From contig DATIPO010000390.1 in NCBI GenBank assembly GCA_035471925.1, forward strand, positions 1-64,000: a DNA stretch of 64,000 bases, read 5' to 3'. The translations under genes were made by a program, and so were the position numbers. Below the pieces are notes generated by a model. That model worked only from the letters and a program-made list of their open reading frames with translations, did not search any database and was not told the DNA's origin. The DNA comes from JANQFM01 sp035471925 (GTDB lineage: Bacteria; Acidobacteriota; UBA6911; RPQK01; DATIPO01). Position 1 is the first letter of the stretch; the number at the start of each line of letters is the position of its first letter. Below, one piece after another: positions 1 through 10,502 of this stretch.

Positions 1-2151
1 GCCGGACTTGAAGTTCTCGGCCACCCCCACGACCTCCAGCCAAGGCACCTCTCCCTCGGTTACGGAGATGCCGATACGGCGTCCCAAGGGAGACTGGCCG
101 GGCCACATGCGCTCAGCCAGTTGCCGGTTGACGATGCACACGGGACGCTCCTCGCCGAGGTCGGCGGATTCGAACGCACGTCCGCTGAGCAGCGGGATCT
201 CCAGCACCTGGAAAAAACCGTCGGAAACGTAGCGCGTCTCGGCCACCTGCTGGGCCTGCTGAGCCTCCTCGAGGGCCTGTCCCTCGGCCAGGAAGTGGCC
301 GGCGCCGCTGTTGCCGACCCCGATCAGGGGCAAAGTGCTGCTGATGGCGCTCTGCTCCACCCACGGCACGGCCCGCGTCTCAGCCAGGACCCGCGATTGA
401 AGCTGTTCGATCTGGGCGGACTCGGGATAGCGTCCCTTGGGCAGTAGGAACTGGAGCGCCGTGGCCTGCTGGGCGTTGAATCCCGGATCGATGCTCTGCA
501 TCCTGAGGAAGCTGTTGAAGAGCAGGCCAGTCCCGATACAGAGCACCACGGCCAAGGCGATTTCGGCCACCACCAGTCCTGAGCGCAGGCGCTGCTGCCC
601 GCCCGAAGCCGAACGTCCGCCCTGGTTGAGAGAGCGGGTCAGATCGAGGCGCATCGCCCGCAGCCCCGGAGCCATTCCAAAGACGATTCCCGTCAGTCCC
701 CCTGCCAGCAGAGCCACCAGCAGGACGGGGGCGTTGAGCTGGACGGGTCCCATGTCGGGAACATAGTTGCGGGCCAAGCCAGACAGCGACTGCAGGCCGG
801 TCCAGGCCAGTCCGATGCCCAGCAGCGATCCGATCACGGCTACCAGCAGCGATTCGGTCAGCAGCCGGCGCAGCACCTGTGGACGCGATGCGCCCAGCGC
901 CGAGAGGACGGCGATTTCACGCGTGCGGGCGGGCAGGCGAGCCAGTTGCAGGTTGGCCACGTTGACGCAGGCGATGAGCAACAGCACTCCGACGGCGGCC
1001 AGAATCATCAGCAATCCGCCGCGGCTTTCCTGGACGGCCTGCTCGCGCAAAGGCACCAGCACCGGACGCACGCCCTCGGCGATCTCGCTGTGGCGGGACG
1101 CCAATTCCCGGGCAAGGGGCTGCAACTGCTGCAAAGCCAAGTCCACGCTCACTCCGGACTTGAGCCGGGCCACGGCCATCACCGAGCGCGAGGCGCGCCT
1201 GTCAGTGTCGGGAACAAAGGGCAAGTAAAGCTGAGTCTGCCACTCGTAGAGCTGTCCCAGCAGGTTGACTGGAGGCGGAAAACGCACCCCAGGAGGCAGG
1301 ACGCCCACCACTTCGTGGGGCGTGGCGTCAATGTCGATGGCGCTTCCCACGATGCCGGGATCGCCGCCGTAACGGCTCTGCCACAGTCCGTATCCCATGA
1401 CCACCACCGGGGCCGCGCCCGGCAGGCAGTCCTGGGCGCGCAGTTGGCGTCCCCGGTAGGATGCGACCCCCAGCACATCGAACAAGTCGCCGTCCACGTA
1501 CATGGCCCGCAAGCGCTCAGCTTGGGCCTGTCCGCCGGTCAAAGTGACGCTCGTGCTGCGGAATCCCGCCATGGCGCTGAAGGGCTCGGCTTCGCGCTTC
1601 CAGTCCAGGTATTGGGCCGGAGACAAGGGCAGGTGGTCGAACTGGTAGCGGGGATCGTACTCCCAAAAGAGCACCAGTTCATCAGGCCGGTCATAAGGCA
1701 GAGGACGCAAGAGCACCGAATACACCAAGCTGAATATGGCCGTGGTGGCGCCGATCCCCAGCGCCAGGGTGATGACGGACACAGCGGTGAATCCAGCGGC
1801 CTTGCGCAGACTGCGGGCCGAGAAGCGGAAGTCGCGCGTCCACCCCGACACCCAACGCGTCCACCAGGGGCCGGCGTTCTCGCACTGGACGGAGGGAATG
1901 CTCCCCCCACGCCGGGGAGCTGAAAGCGCCCGTCGGTCGCCCAGCAAGCGCAGGCGCAGCGCGGTCTTGGTCAAGTCAATGGTCACCTCGCCCCAGAATC
2001 GTGCCCAACCCAAGAGTCCCCGATAACGGGACTCGCTGCGCTGAGCGCGGAAAGCGTCCACAAGCGATTCCTGATACTGCTGGCGGAACGGCTTGGGGAA
2101 GAGCCGCAGCAAGCGGCGGTAGATTCTCTCGCCCGCTCCGGCCGGCTTCAT
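1..2151 (-). CDS. ADOP-family ABC transporter permease (3' end beyond the window)
   Basis: This is a MacB/FtsX-like permease of the acidobacterial duplicated orphan permease (ADOP) type. It starts at an ATG at 2151 and stays open for 717 codons to the window edge, so the C-terminal part is missing. The N-terminal ~85 residues form a soluble prefix region (begins MKPAGAGERIYRRLLRLFP), as in PadR-linked ADOP proteins. A first membrane helix follows (TAVSVITLALGIGATTAIFS), then a MacB-type periplasmic core domain, then helices with the FtsX signature (LLIACVNVANLQLAR), then the start of the second periplasmic core. Its ATG overlaps the stop of the PadR gene by one base (TGATG), so the two are translationally coupled. 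ADOP permeases usually have no dedicated ATPase gene next to them, and none is visible. The substrate is unknown; family members are thought to act in efflux or envelope transport. Confidence 0.9.
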   Translation of the reverse strand, partial: MKPAGAGERIYRRLLRLFPKPFRQQYQESLVDAFRAQRSESRYRGLLGWARFWGEVTIDLTKTALRLRLLGDRRALSAPRRGGSIPSVQCENAGPWWTRWVSGWTRDFRFSARSLRKAAGFTAVSVITLALGIGATTAIFSLVYSVLLRPLPYDRPDELVLFWEYDPRYQFDHLPLSPAQYLDWKREAEPFSAMAGFRSTSVTLTGGQAQAERLRAMYVDGDLFDVLGVASYRGRQLRAQDCLPGAAPVVVMGYGLWQSRYGGDPGIVGSAIDIDATPHEVVGVLPPGVRFPPPVNLLGQLYEWQTQLYLPFVPDTDRRASRSVMAVARLKSGVSVDLALQQLQPLARELASRHSEIAEGVRPVLVPLREQAVQESRGGLLMILAAVGVLLLIACVNVANLQLARLPARTREIAVLSALGASRPQVLRRLLTESLLVAVIGSLLGIGLAWTGLQSLSGLARNYVPDMGPVQLNAPVLLVALLAGGLTGIVFGMAPGLRAMRLDLTRSLNQGGRSASGGQQRLRSGLVVAEIALAVVLCIGTGLLFNSFLRMQSIDPGFNAQQATALQFLLPKGRYPESAQIEQLQSRVLAETRAVPWVEQSAISSTLPLIGVGNSGAGHFLAEGQALEEAQQAQQVAETRYVSDGFFQVLEIPLLSGRAFESADLGEERPVCIVNRQLAERMWPGQSPLGRRIGISVTEGEVPWLEVVGVAENFKSG

Positions 2152-2510
2152 CAGGCCACCTCCGAGTCAGGTGCCAGATTGCGGCTGCGGGCGAAGGACA
2201 GGATTTCGTCCAAGCGCCGCAACTCGGCTTCCATCACCCGGCGTCCCAGCGGGCTGAGGCGGTAGTAGCGCCGCTGGGAATGCTCGTCCTCGCCGGGGGC
2301 GCCGCACTCTTCGATCCACTGCTGGCGCTCGAGGCGGTGGATGCCTTCGTAAAGCGTTCCCGGACCGAGCTTGATGCGTCCCCCGGTGCGCTCTTCCACG
2401 TCCTGCTTGACGGCATAGCCATGGCACGGCCCCTCGGCCAGCGAAAGCAAGATGTGCAAGGTGGCCGGCGTCAAGGGCAGCATCTCGTCAAAGTCCTGGG
2501 TCTCGGGCAT
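2151..2510 (-). CDS. PadR family transcriptional regulator
   Basis: A 119-residue winged-helix repressor of the short PadR class. The N-terminal segment MLPLTPATLHILLSLAEGP is the typical first helix, followed by the YAVKQDVEERTGG and GPGTLYEGIHRLE helices that bind DNA, and the wing segment RRYYRLSPLGRRVME. The frame is open upstream, but the ATG at 2510 is preceded at 6-7 bases by AAAGGAG, which decides the start. It is co-transcribed with, and overlaps by one base, the ADOP permease downstream. A long symmetrical operator lies just upstream (2532-2565), so the gene very probably represses itself and the permease. The inducing ligand is unknown. Confidence 0.93.
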   Translation of the reverse strand: MPETQDFDEMLPLTPATLHILLSLAEGPCHGYAVKQDVEERTGGRIKLGPGTLYEGIHRLERQQWIEECGAPGEDEHSQRRYYRLSPLGRRVMEAELRRLDEILSFARSRNLAPDSEVA

Positions 2511-2531
2511 GAGCGTCTCCTTTCCGGGGAA

Positions 2532-2565
2532 CCTATCGGCAACCGACATGTCGTCCACCGATAGG
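2532..2565. promoter_or_regulatory. Concentric palindromic operator upstream of padR
   Basis: A perfect 8-bp inverted repeat CCTATCGG/CCGATAGG (2532-2539 and 2558-2565) encloses a perfect 10-bp palindrome CGACATGTCG (2544-2553). Both share one centre of symmetry at 2548.5, with 4-base gaps on each side. It sits 22 bases upstream of the PadR start codon. The symmetry and position fit binding by a PadR dimer or pair of dimers and autoregulation of the padR-permease operon. The assignment to PadR is an inference from position. Confidence 0.75.
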
Positions 2566-2684
2566 ATACGCCGATCACTCTGCCGAAGTCAACGGTGAAG
2601 TCGCCGGATTTCGCTCGCGTCTCGCGCACCAAGTGACGTGCAATAGCGTCACGGCAGAGCTCCAAACTCCAGAGAGGTGCGGCC

Positions 2685-3140
2685 CTACTCCTGATCGGGC
2701 TTCTTAACCAGCAGCGTTGCCAAGTAGTCGGTCGGCGGGATCTTCTGGTCAGCCTGAGGATAGGGAGCCAGTTGGATGAACTGCAGCAGGTAGGCTCCAA
2801 CCCGCGTCCCGGCCGTCTCAGGACTCCCGGCCCGCAACTTCAGTTGCAGGCTGCGCGCCTCCCCGCCCTCCTCTGCCATCAGGCGGATTACGGCCTGTCC
2901 CGCCCACACGCAGTCCACCCCTTCGGGACAGCGGCTGTCTTCCAAGACCTCCTCAAAAGTCAAGCTGAGATCTTCGTCGACAATGGCGACGACGCGGTGG
3001 ATGGGGAGCTGGAACTCCTTCCCCAGTTCGGCTTTGAGGACGGTGGGATCCATCTGGGCGCTCTCAGTTCCCGCCGCACCCTGGCACGCCACCAAACCCG
3101 TTATCATGCCCAGCACCAAGCACATCGTTCGGCAGGTCAT
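2685..3140 (-). CDS. Conserved hypothetical lipoprotein
   Basis: A 151-residue protein with a lipoprotein signal: a hydrophobic segment ends in the lipobox LVAC, with Cys19 as the lipidation site. The mature part contains the segment DSRCPEGVDCVWAGQ, with two cysteines four residues apart from a Val-Trp-Ala-Gly core. I recognise this signature from a widespread family of uncharacterised secreted or lipid-anchored bacterial proteins. No catalytic motif is evident. It is a single gene on the minus strand, with 174 bases between its stop and the padR start, and its 5' end faces the phosphodiesterase gene at 3230. The start used has no strong ribosome-binding site; a second ATG five residues downstream is possible. 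Confidence 0.75.
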   Translation of the reverse strand: MTCRTMCLVLGMITGLVACQGAAGTESAQMDPTVLKAELGKEFQLPIHRVVAIVDEDLSLTFEEVLEDSRCPEGVDCVWAGQAVIRLMAEEGGEARSLQLKLRAGSPETAGTRVGAYLLQFIQLAPYPQADQKIPPTDYLATLLVKKPDQE

Positions 3141-3229
3141 ATCTGTTCAGGATGATAGCAATCCCCAGCCGTTGCAACTTGCGCTGAAGAGTGCGCCGCA
3201 GGGTAAGATGCCGGTTGGAGGAAAGAGCT

Positions 3230-3727
3230 ATGAAAATCGCCGTGCTGTCCGACTCTCACGACAACATCTGGAAGCTGGAAGGGGCCCTCGAGGAGGCCCA
3301 GGAGGCCGAGGTTTGGATTCATTGCGGCGATCTCTGCGCGCCCTTCGTGGTCAAGCAGATGGGAGAGGGGGCCCAGGGGCGTCCCGTGCACGTGGTGTGG
3401 GGCAACAATGACGCCGACGCCCGCCTCATCTGCCGCATCGCCTCTGGATTCGACGACTTCCACCTGCATGGACAGCTAGCAGAAATCACTCTGGGCGGAC
3501 GCAAGATCGCCGTCAACCACTATCCCGAAATCGCCCGTCCGCTGGCCAAGAGCGGAGACTACGACCTTGTCTGCTACGGCCACGATCACACCCGCCATCT
3601 CTCTCAAGTCGGCAACACCATGCTCCTCAACCCCGGCGAGATCATGGGAATGAAAGGCCCCGCCACTATCGCCATGGTCGATCTCAAGGGCATGGACGTC
3701 GAGTTCCGTGAGATACCGGGCCGCTGA
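3230..3727 (+). CDS. YfcE/MJ0936-type metallophosphoesterase
   Basis: A 165-residue calcineurin-like phosphoesterase of the small YfcE/MJ0936 class. The five metal-binding blocks appear in order: SDSHDN near the N terminus, HCGDLC, GNNDAD, the NHYP segment, and GHDHTRH near the C terminus, closing with LLNPGE. Family members hydrolyse phosphodiester or phosphomonoester bonds with two metal ions; the physiological substrate is usually unknown. The start at 3230 is supported by GGAGGAAAG six bases upstream. An upstream in-frame GTG at 3191 has no such site. Length is normal for the family. Confidence 0.9.
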   Translation: MKIAVLSDSHDNIWKLEGALEEAQEAEVWIHCGDLCAPFVVKQMGEGAQGRPVHVVWGNNDADARLICRIASGFDDFHLHGQLAEITLGGRKIAVNHYPEIARPLAKSGDYDLVCYGHDHTRHLSQVGNTMLLNPGEIMGMKGPATIAMVDLKGMDVEFREIPGR

Positions 3728-3744
3728 CACATCAGCAAGCGCCG

Positions 3745-4974
3745 CTATCGGGTGCGCAGGGCCCGGATGCGTTTTAGCATGGGCGGGTGGGAGTAGTTGA
3801 GGAATACGTAGAAGGCGTGGGGAGTCAGATTGGAGAGGTTCTGTCGGGCCAGCTTCTTGAGGGCGCTGACCAGGGCCTGGGCATCGTAGGTTTGAGCCGC
3901 GTAAGCGTCGGCTTCGTACTCGAACTTGCGGGAAAGGGCTTGCATGGCAATGGACAGCAGCAGTTCGATGGGCGAATAGAGCAGTCCGAAAAAGAGCAGC
4001 CCCGCGTAGATCGAGACCTGATCCATGTAGAAAGCCTCAAAGAGTCCCGGCTCGCTGAGGAAGAAGGACAAGAAAAAGAAGAGCAGCCCCATGTGAAGGA
4101 GGCTGATGATCAGATTCTGGGTGATGTGGCGGCGTTTGTAGTGCCCCACCTCATGGGCCAGGACGGCCACCAGTTCCTGCACGCTCTGTTTCTCCACCAG
4201 AGTGTCGAAAAGCGCTACCCGCTTGCGTTTCCCGAATCCCATGAAGAAGGCGTTGGCCTTGGACGACCGCCGTGATCCGTCCATCACGTAGACGTTTTGC
4301 AGAGGGAAGTCGACGTGGTGGGCGTAGTTCATGATTGACTCGCGCAATTCGCCGTCCTCCAGGCGCTCGAATTTGTTGAAGAGAGGCATGATCCAGGTGG
4401 GAGCGATCAATTGGATAAAAAGAGTCCAAGCCGAAGCCGCCAGCCAGCAATAGATCCAGGCTTGCGCGCCCAGCGTTTGAAAGAACCACAGGATGCCGCC
4501 CAGCAAGATGCCGCCCAGAACGACTCCCAAAGCCAGTCCCTTGAGCAAATCGGTGACGAATGTCCAGGGCGTGGTCTTGTTGAAGCCGTAGCGTTCTTCG
4601 ATCACGAAGGTCGAGTAGATCTGGAAGGGCAAGGAGAGCAGCGAGGAGGCCAGCACCAGCGAGCCGATGTAAAGCAGTCCGGTAACCAGAGCTCCGTAGC
4701 CCAACTCGCGCACCCACAGGTCGAGCAGGTTGAATCCTCCCAGATGCCAGAAGGCCAGCAGGACGGCCAGTTGGATGCTGGATGTGAGAATGCCGAAGCG
4801 GGTCCGGTCGCGGGTATACTGCTGCGAACGCTGGTAGTCTTCGGCGTCGTAAACGTCTTCGAACTCCCGCGGCAATCGATCAGAGAGGGCCCGCAGGTTG
4901 AGCAAGTCGGATATCAGCGACAAGAGGTATTCAGCCAGCAGTGCTGTTAGGATGATGATGGCATAGACATTCAT
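3745..4974 (-). CDS. M48 family metalloprotease, CAAX prenyl protease 1 (Ste24) type
   Basis: A 409-residue integral membrane zinc protease. Several hydrophobic helices precede the zinc motif HEVGH at residues 274-278, and the downstream FEYEADAYA segment supplies the third zinc ligand. The block GKRKRVALFDTL upstream of the motif and the long helical N-terminal half are typical of Ste24/CAAX protease 1 rather than HtpX, which is shorter. In bacteria such proteins are membrane quality-control or processing proteases; no prenylated substrate is implied here. It converges on the phosphodiesterase gene, with 17 bases between the stops, and stands alone on the minus strand. Confidence 0.92.
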   Translation of the reverse strand: MNVYAIIILTALLAEYLLSLISDLLNLRALSDRLPREFEDVYDAEDYQRSQQYTRDRTRFGILTSSIQLAVLLAFWHLGGFNLLDLWVRELGYGALVTGLLYIGSLVLASSLLSLPFQIYSTFVIEERYGFNKTTPWTFVTDLLKGLALGVVLGGILLGGILWFFQTLGAQAWIYCWLAASAWTLFIQLIAPTWIMPLFNKFERLEDGELRESIMNYAHHVDFPLQNVYVMDGSRRSSKANAFFMGFGKRKRVALFDTLVEKQSVQELVAVLAHEVGHYKRRHITQNLIISLLHMGLLFFFLSFFLSEPGLFEAFYMDQVSIYAGLLFFGLLYSPIELLLSIAMQALSRKFEYEADAYAAQTYDAQALVSALKKLARQNLSNLTPHAFYVFLNYSHPPMLKRIRALRTR

Positions 4975-5122
4975 GACCGCCTCAAATTCTACCGCGAATC
5001 CGCGGCGGATGAGGCGCCGGCCGAAAAATCTCCCGGGCCGTCAGGACCATCGCGAGAAGGCCGACTGAAGCCCAGCGCCGTCGGCAGCGATGCGGCTTCC
5101 GGGTTCAGCGAGGAGGACAAGG

Positions 5123-6820
<1,698 letters not shown>

Positions 6821-6823
6821 CAA

Positions 6824-6900
6824 GTGCGAGGTTCGAAGTTCGAACTCGGGGAGCGATGGGGAGAAGGCGAGGTGCGAGGTTCGAAGTTCGAACTCGGGGA
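6824..6900. repeat. Two 29-bp direct repeats containing a palindrome
   Basis: A 29-base sequence occurs twice, at 6824-6852 and 6872-6900, with identical bases and a 48-base period. Each copy contains the interrupted palindrome GTTCGAAGTTCGAAC (two 7-base arms around one central G). The pair lies between the end of ggt and the start of the MutS-like gene, 33 bases upstream of that start. It could be a pair of operators for the downstream gene or a simple local duplication. No protein can be named for it. Confidence 0.7.
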
Positions 6901-6933
6901 ATCATTGCCCCCCCAACGCCATATTTCTAAAAA

Positions 6934-8796
6934 ATGAATCCAGTTGAAGCTTATCAGGAACGTTTGGGCAAGCGCCGGCAGGCGGCGGCCGAGTTGCAGC
7001 AGCGCGAGGAGCGCTTTTCGACTTGGCGCTTGCTGGCGGGCGGAGGCATATTGGCAGCCATCTGGATCTCGCTGGGACCGCAGTGGTTCGCGCCGGTCTG
7101 GATCTTCCTGCCATCGGTGATCCTGATCGTCCTCATCGTAGCTCACGCACGCCTGCGCCAGGATCTGGCCCAGGCCCGACGGGCCGCCGACTTCTACCGC
7201 CAAGGACTGGAGCGCCTCAACCTGGACGAATCTGGGGAGGCCGGAGAGGGAGCCTTCGGAGAAGCTGACCCGGCCAAGGATGGGCGCAAGCGCCAGAGAG
7301 CTTCCCGATCGAAAGATCAGGGCGGACTCGAGCTGATGCCGTCCGGTCATCTCTACGCCTCCGACCTGGACCTCTTCGGACCCGGTTCGATCTTCCAGCT
7401 TCTTTCCAGCGCCCGCACCCGCAGCGGAGAGGAAACGCTGGCTCATTGGCTCTGCCGTCCAGCATCGCCGGAGGTCGTCCGCTCGCGCCAGGAGGCGGTG
7501 CGGGACATGCGTCCGCGCCTGGACTTGCGCGAAGACCTGGCGGTGCTGGAAGCCGAGGTGGAGGAGCGGGCCGATCCTTCGCGCCTCATCGCCTGGGCCC
7601 AGCGTCCGGCCCCGGCGGCGGCACCCTGGCTGCGTTTACTGGCGCCGCTCCTAGTGGTCATTACCCTGGTCACCATCGCCGTTTCCATCACCTACGAACT
7701 CGGACCCTGGCCTTCGCTGGCAGCGCTGCTCGTCCAAGGCGCTTTCGGGCTGGCCCTGCGCAAGCGCAGTTTGGAGGCCATCGAAGGCATCGATCAACCC
7801 TCGAGTGACCTGCAACTGCTCTCCAAGGTGCTCAAGCGCATGGAGGACGAAGCCTTCGAATCCGACCATCTGCAGGACCTTCACCGCCGGCTCATGACGG
7901 AAGGCAAAACGCCTTCCCAGCAAATCGAGCGGCTAGCCTTGCTCATGGAGCTGCTCGATTCCCGGCGCAATCAAATGTTCATCATCTTCGCTTACGCGCT
8001 GCTGTGGACGACCCAACTGGCCTTGGCGCTGGAGGAGTGGCGCCGCCGCTGCGGACCCTCCATCGCCGATTGGCTGGAGGCGCTGGGCGAGATGGAGGCG
8101 CTGTCTTCGCTGGCGGGATTCGCCTTTGAGAATCCCCAGGCGCCATTCCCCGAGATTCTGGAAGCCGACGCTGGTCCTCACTTCGAGGGAGTCGACCTTA
8201 AGCATCCGCTGCTGGGGCGGGATCGCTGTGTCCCCAACTCGGTCCTTCTGGGGCACGAATTGCGCTTGATGGTGGTCAGCGGATCCAACATGTCGGGCAA
8301 GACCACCCTGCTGAGGACGGTGGGCGTCAACGCCGTCCTGGCCTTGGCGGGGGCTCCGGTGGCGGCCAAGAGCCTGCGCATTTCGCCCCTGGTGCTGGGA
8401 GCCACGTTGCGGGTGCAGGATTCGCTGCAGGAAGGCAAATCGCGCTTTTACGCCGAGATCACCCGTCTGCGCCGCATCTTCGATCTGGCCCGGAGGGGGC
8501 GTCCGCTGCTGTTTCTGCTCGATGAGGTGCTGCACGGCACCAATTCCCACGACCGCGCCATCGGAGCCGAAGGCGTCCTCAGGGCACTGGTCGACAACGA
8601 CTCCATCGGCCTCGTCACCACCCACGACCTGGCTCTGGCCAAGGTGGCCGAGAGCATGGGCGACAAGGCCGCCAACGTCCACTTCGAGGATCACCTGGAA
8701 GACGGCACCCTGGTCTTCGATCACAAACTCCGTCCCGGCGTTACTAAGAAGTCCAACGCCCTGGAGCTGATGCGCTCAGTGGGGCTGAAGGTCTGA
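6934..8796 (+). CDS. Membrane-anchored MutS-family ATPase
   Basis: A 620-residue protein ending in a MutS-type ATPase domain. The Walker A motif GSNMSGKTT spans residues 450-458, and the Walker B block LLFLLDEVLHGTNS and the VTTHDLAL segment follow, as in MutS. It lacks the N-terminal mismatch-recognition domain. Instead it has two hydrophobic segments at about residues 33-70 and another hydrophobic region at about 230-275, so it is probably membrane bound. Such MutS-like proteins are common in Acidobacteriota and Bacteroidota, and their role is unknown; they are not expected to replace MutS in mismatch repair. No strong ribosome-binding site is seen before the ATG, which follows an A-rich stretch. 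A pair of direct repeats lies just upstream. Confidence 0.85.
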   Translation: MNPVEAYQERLGKRRQAAAELQQREERFSTWRLLAGGGILAAIWISLGPQWFAPVWIFLPSVILIVLIVAHARLRQDLAQARRAADFYRQGLERLNLDESGEAGEGAFGEADPAKDGRKRQRASRSKDQGGLELMPSGHLYASDLDLFGPGSIFQLLSSARTRSGEETLAHWLCRPASPEVVRSRQEAVRDMRPRLDLREDLAVLEAEVEERADPSRLIAWAQRPAPAAAPWLRLLAPLLVVITLVTIAVSITYELGPWPSLAALLVQGAFGLALRKRSLEAIEGIDQPSSDLQLLSKVLKRMEDEAFESDHLQDLHRRLMTEGKTPSQQIERLALLMELLDSRRNQMFIIFAYALLWTTQLALALEEWRRRCGPSIADWLEALGEMEALSSLAGFAFENPQAPFPEILEADAGPHFEGVDLKHPLLGRDRCVPNSVLLGHELRLMVVSGSNMSGKTTLLRTVGVNAVLALAGAPVAAKSLRISPLVLGATLRVQDSLQEGKSRFYAEITRLRRIFDLARRGRPLLFLLDEVLHGTNSHDRAIGAEGVLRALVDNDSIGLVTTHDLALAKVAESMGDKAANVHFEDHLEDGTLVFDHKLRPGVTKKSNALELMRSVGLKV

Positions 8797-8888
8797 TCGG
8801 CGCAGGTCCTGTGCTGCCTTCCTTAGGCCCTGAAAACCGCAGGACTCGTGTTGGACGACTGCCTTCGCGGTGTGTATATCATAGAGCG

Positions 8889-10340
8889 ATGAACTCAGAT
8901 CAGCGTCGGCGCTTGGTGGAGATCGTAGGACCCGAGAACGCCCTTACTGAGGACTCCGAGCTGCTGGTCTACGAGCGCGACGCCCTCAGCTTTCACCGAC
9001 ATACCCCGGACCTCGTGCTTTTTCCACGATGCACTCGGCACGTGGCCGAGATCGCCCGGTTGGCTTATGCCGAGGACATTCCCTACCTGCCGCGGGGTGC
9101 CGGGACGAGCTTGAGCGGAGGCGCCGTACCGGCCGCGGGGGGCATCCTGCTGGAGACCTCGCGCCTCAACCGTGTCCTGGAGATCAACGCTGAGGAACGC
9201 TGGGCGCTGGTTGAGCCGGGGGTGGTCAACAGCGACCTCTCGGCAGCCACAAAGAAGCACGGACTCTACTTCGCCCCCGACCCTTCCAGCCAGAGTTCCT
9301 GCACCATTGGAGGCAATATCTCCACCAACGCAGGCGGTCCTCACTGCCTCAAATACGGAAGCACCGTCCTGCATGTCAACGCCGTGGAGACGGTGACGCC
9401 TCAGGGAGAAGTGGCGGTCTACGGCAGTCCTCAGGGCTTCAGCAACGGACTCGACCTGGTGGGCCTTTTCTGCGGCAGCGAGGGGACGCTGGGAGTCATG
9501 ACCAAAGCCTGGGTCAAGCTGCTGCCCATTCCTCAAAGCGTCAAGACCTTCCTGGCTGACTTCACCTCGCTCAAGCAGGCCGGGGATGCCGTATCCGAGG
9601 TGATCGCTTCGGGAATTATCCCGGCTGCGCTGGAGATGCTCGATCAGCTCACGATCAAAGCCGTCGAAGAATCCATCTTCGCAGCCGGGTATCCCAGGGA
9701 CGCGGCCGCCGTCCTCTTGCTGGAACTCGACGGGCTGGAAGCCGAAACCGAGGAAGACGCCGAGGAGATCCGCTCCATCCTCGCCCGCAACGGCGCCCGC
9801 GAGGTGCGTGAAGCCCGCAACGAAGCCGAGCGCGAAAAGCTCTGGCAGGGACGTAAGAAAGCCTTCGGGGCCATGGGACGCATCGCCAAGGACCTCTACC
9901 TGCAAGATACCGTCGTCCCCCGCACCCGCCTCAGCGAAGTGCTGGAAAAGATCTACGCCATCGCCGAGCGCCACGGACTGGCCCTGGTCAACGTCTTTCA
10001 TGCCGGCGACGGCAACCTGCATCCCGTCCTGCTCTACGACGGCAGCAACCAGGAACACCTGGAGAAGGTGATGGAGGCCAGCCGTGAAATGGTGGAAGTC
10101 TCCATCGAAGCCGGCGGCACACTGACGGGCGAGCACGGCGTAGGACTGGAAAAACGCGACTTCATGCCCTACATCTTTAGCGACGACGACCTCGACATCA
10201 TGCGCCGCATCCGCAATCTCTTCGATCCGAAGCTATTGTGCAACCCTCAGAAAGTCCTCCCCACCACCAAGGTCTGCCAGGAATTCCGCGAACGCGGCCG
10301 CGCCTGCCCCCCGCAACCCACCCAGGAACCGGCGGGATGA
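8889..10340 (+). CDS. FAD-binding oxidoreductase, glycolate oxidase GlcD type
   Basis: A 483-residue flavoprotein of the vanillyl-alcohol-oxidase/PCMH fold. The FAD-binding loop PRGAGTSLSGGAVP is at about residues 73-86, and GGNISTNAGGPHC and GSEGTLGV follow as in GlcD and D-lactate dehydrogenases. The C-terminal part has the active-site blocks FHAGDGNLHP and GEHGVGLEK. The family oxidises 2-hydroxyacids such as glycolate or D-lactate. No glcE or glcF partner is adjacent, so this may be a stand-alone enzyme or one partnered elsewhere. The ATG at 8889 was chosen because the domain begins there; the frame extends upstream to 8811 without homology. The substrate is not determined. Confidence 0.88.
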   Translation: MNSDQRRRLVEIVGPENALTEDSELLVYERDALSFHRHTPDLVLFPRCTRHVAEIARLAYAEDIPYLPRGAGTSLSGGAVPAAGGILLETSRLNRVLEINAEERWALVEPGVVNSDLSAATKKHGLYFAPDPSSQSSCTIGGNISTNAGGPHCLKYGSTVLHVNAVETVTPQGEVAVYGSPQGFSNGLDLVGLFCGSEGTLGVMTKAWVKLLPIPQSVKTFLADFTSLKQAGDAVSEVIASGIIPAALEMLDQLTIKAVEESIFAAGYPRDAAAVLLLELDGLEAETEEDAEEIRSILARNGAREVREARNEAEREKLWQGRKKAFGAMGRIAKDLYLQDTVVPRTRLSEVLEKIYAIAERHGLALVNVFHAGDGNLHPVLLYDGSNQEHLEKVMEASREMVEVSIEAGGTLTGEHGVGLEKRDFMPYIFSDDDLDIMRRIRNLFDPKLLCNPQKVLPTTKVCQEFRERGRACPPQPTQEPAG

Positions 10341-10502
10341 CGAGTGCTGCAGTCGTGAGTCCTAAGCCAGCGGGGCCCCTCGGCCAGCCCAGGATCAGCC
10401 TCTTCAGATTCGCTCGTCCTGCATAGGACATCCGCTTGGGCATGCACTGCATTGCCGCAGTCGGAGAGGGTGTTGGCGGGGCTGATTTGCTAAGATTCCT
10501 GG

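Noticed and set aside
2637..2651. Exact 15-base match with 26479-26493
   Set aside because: In a 64-kb window about one or two chance 15-base matches are expected, and the flanks do not align.
6824..6900. GGTTCGAA segments resembling a tRNA T-arm
   Set aside because: No anticodon arm, acceptor stem or CCA context; the sequence is better explained as a direct repeat with a palindrome.
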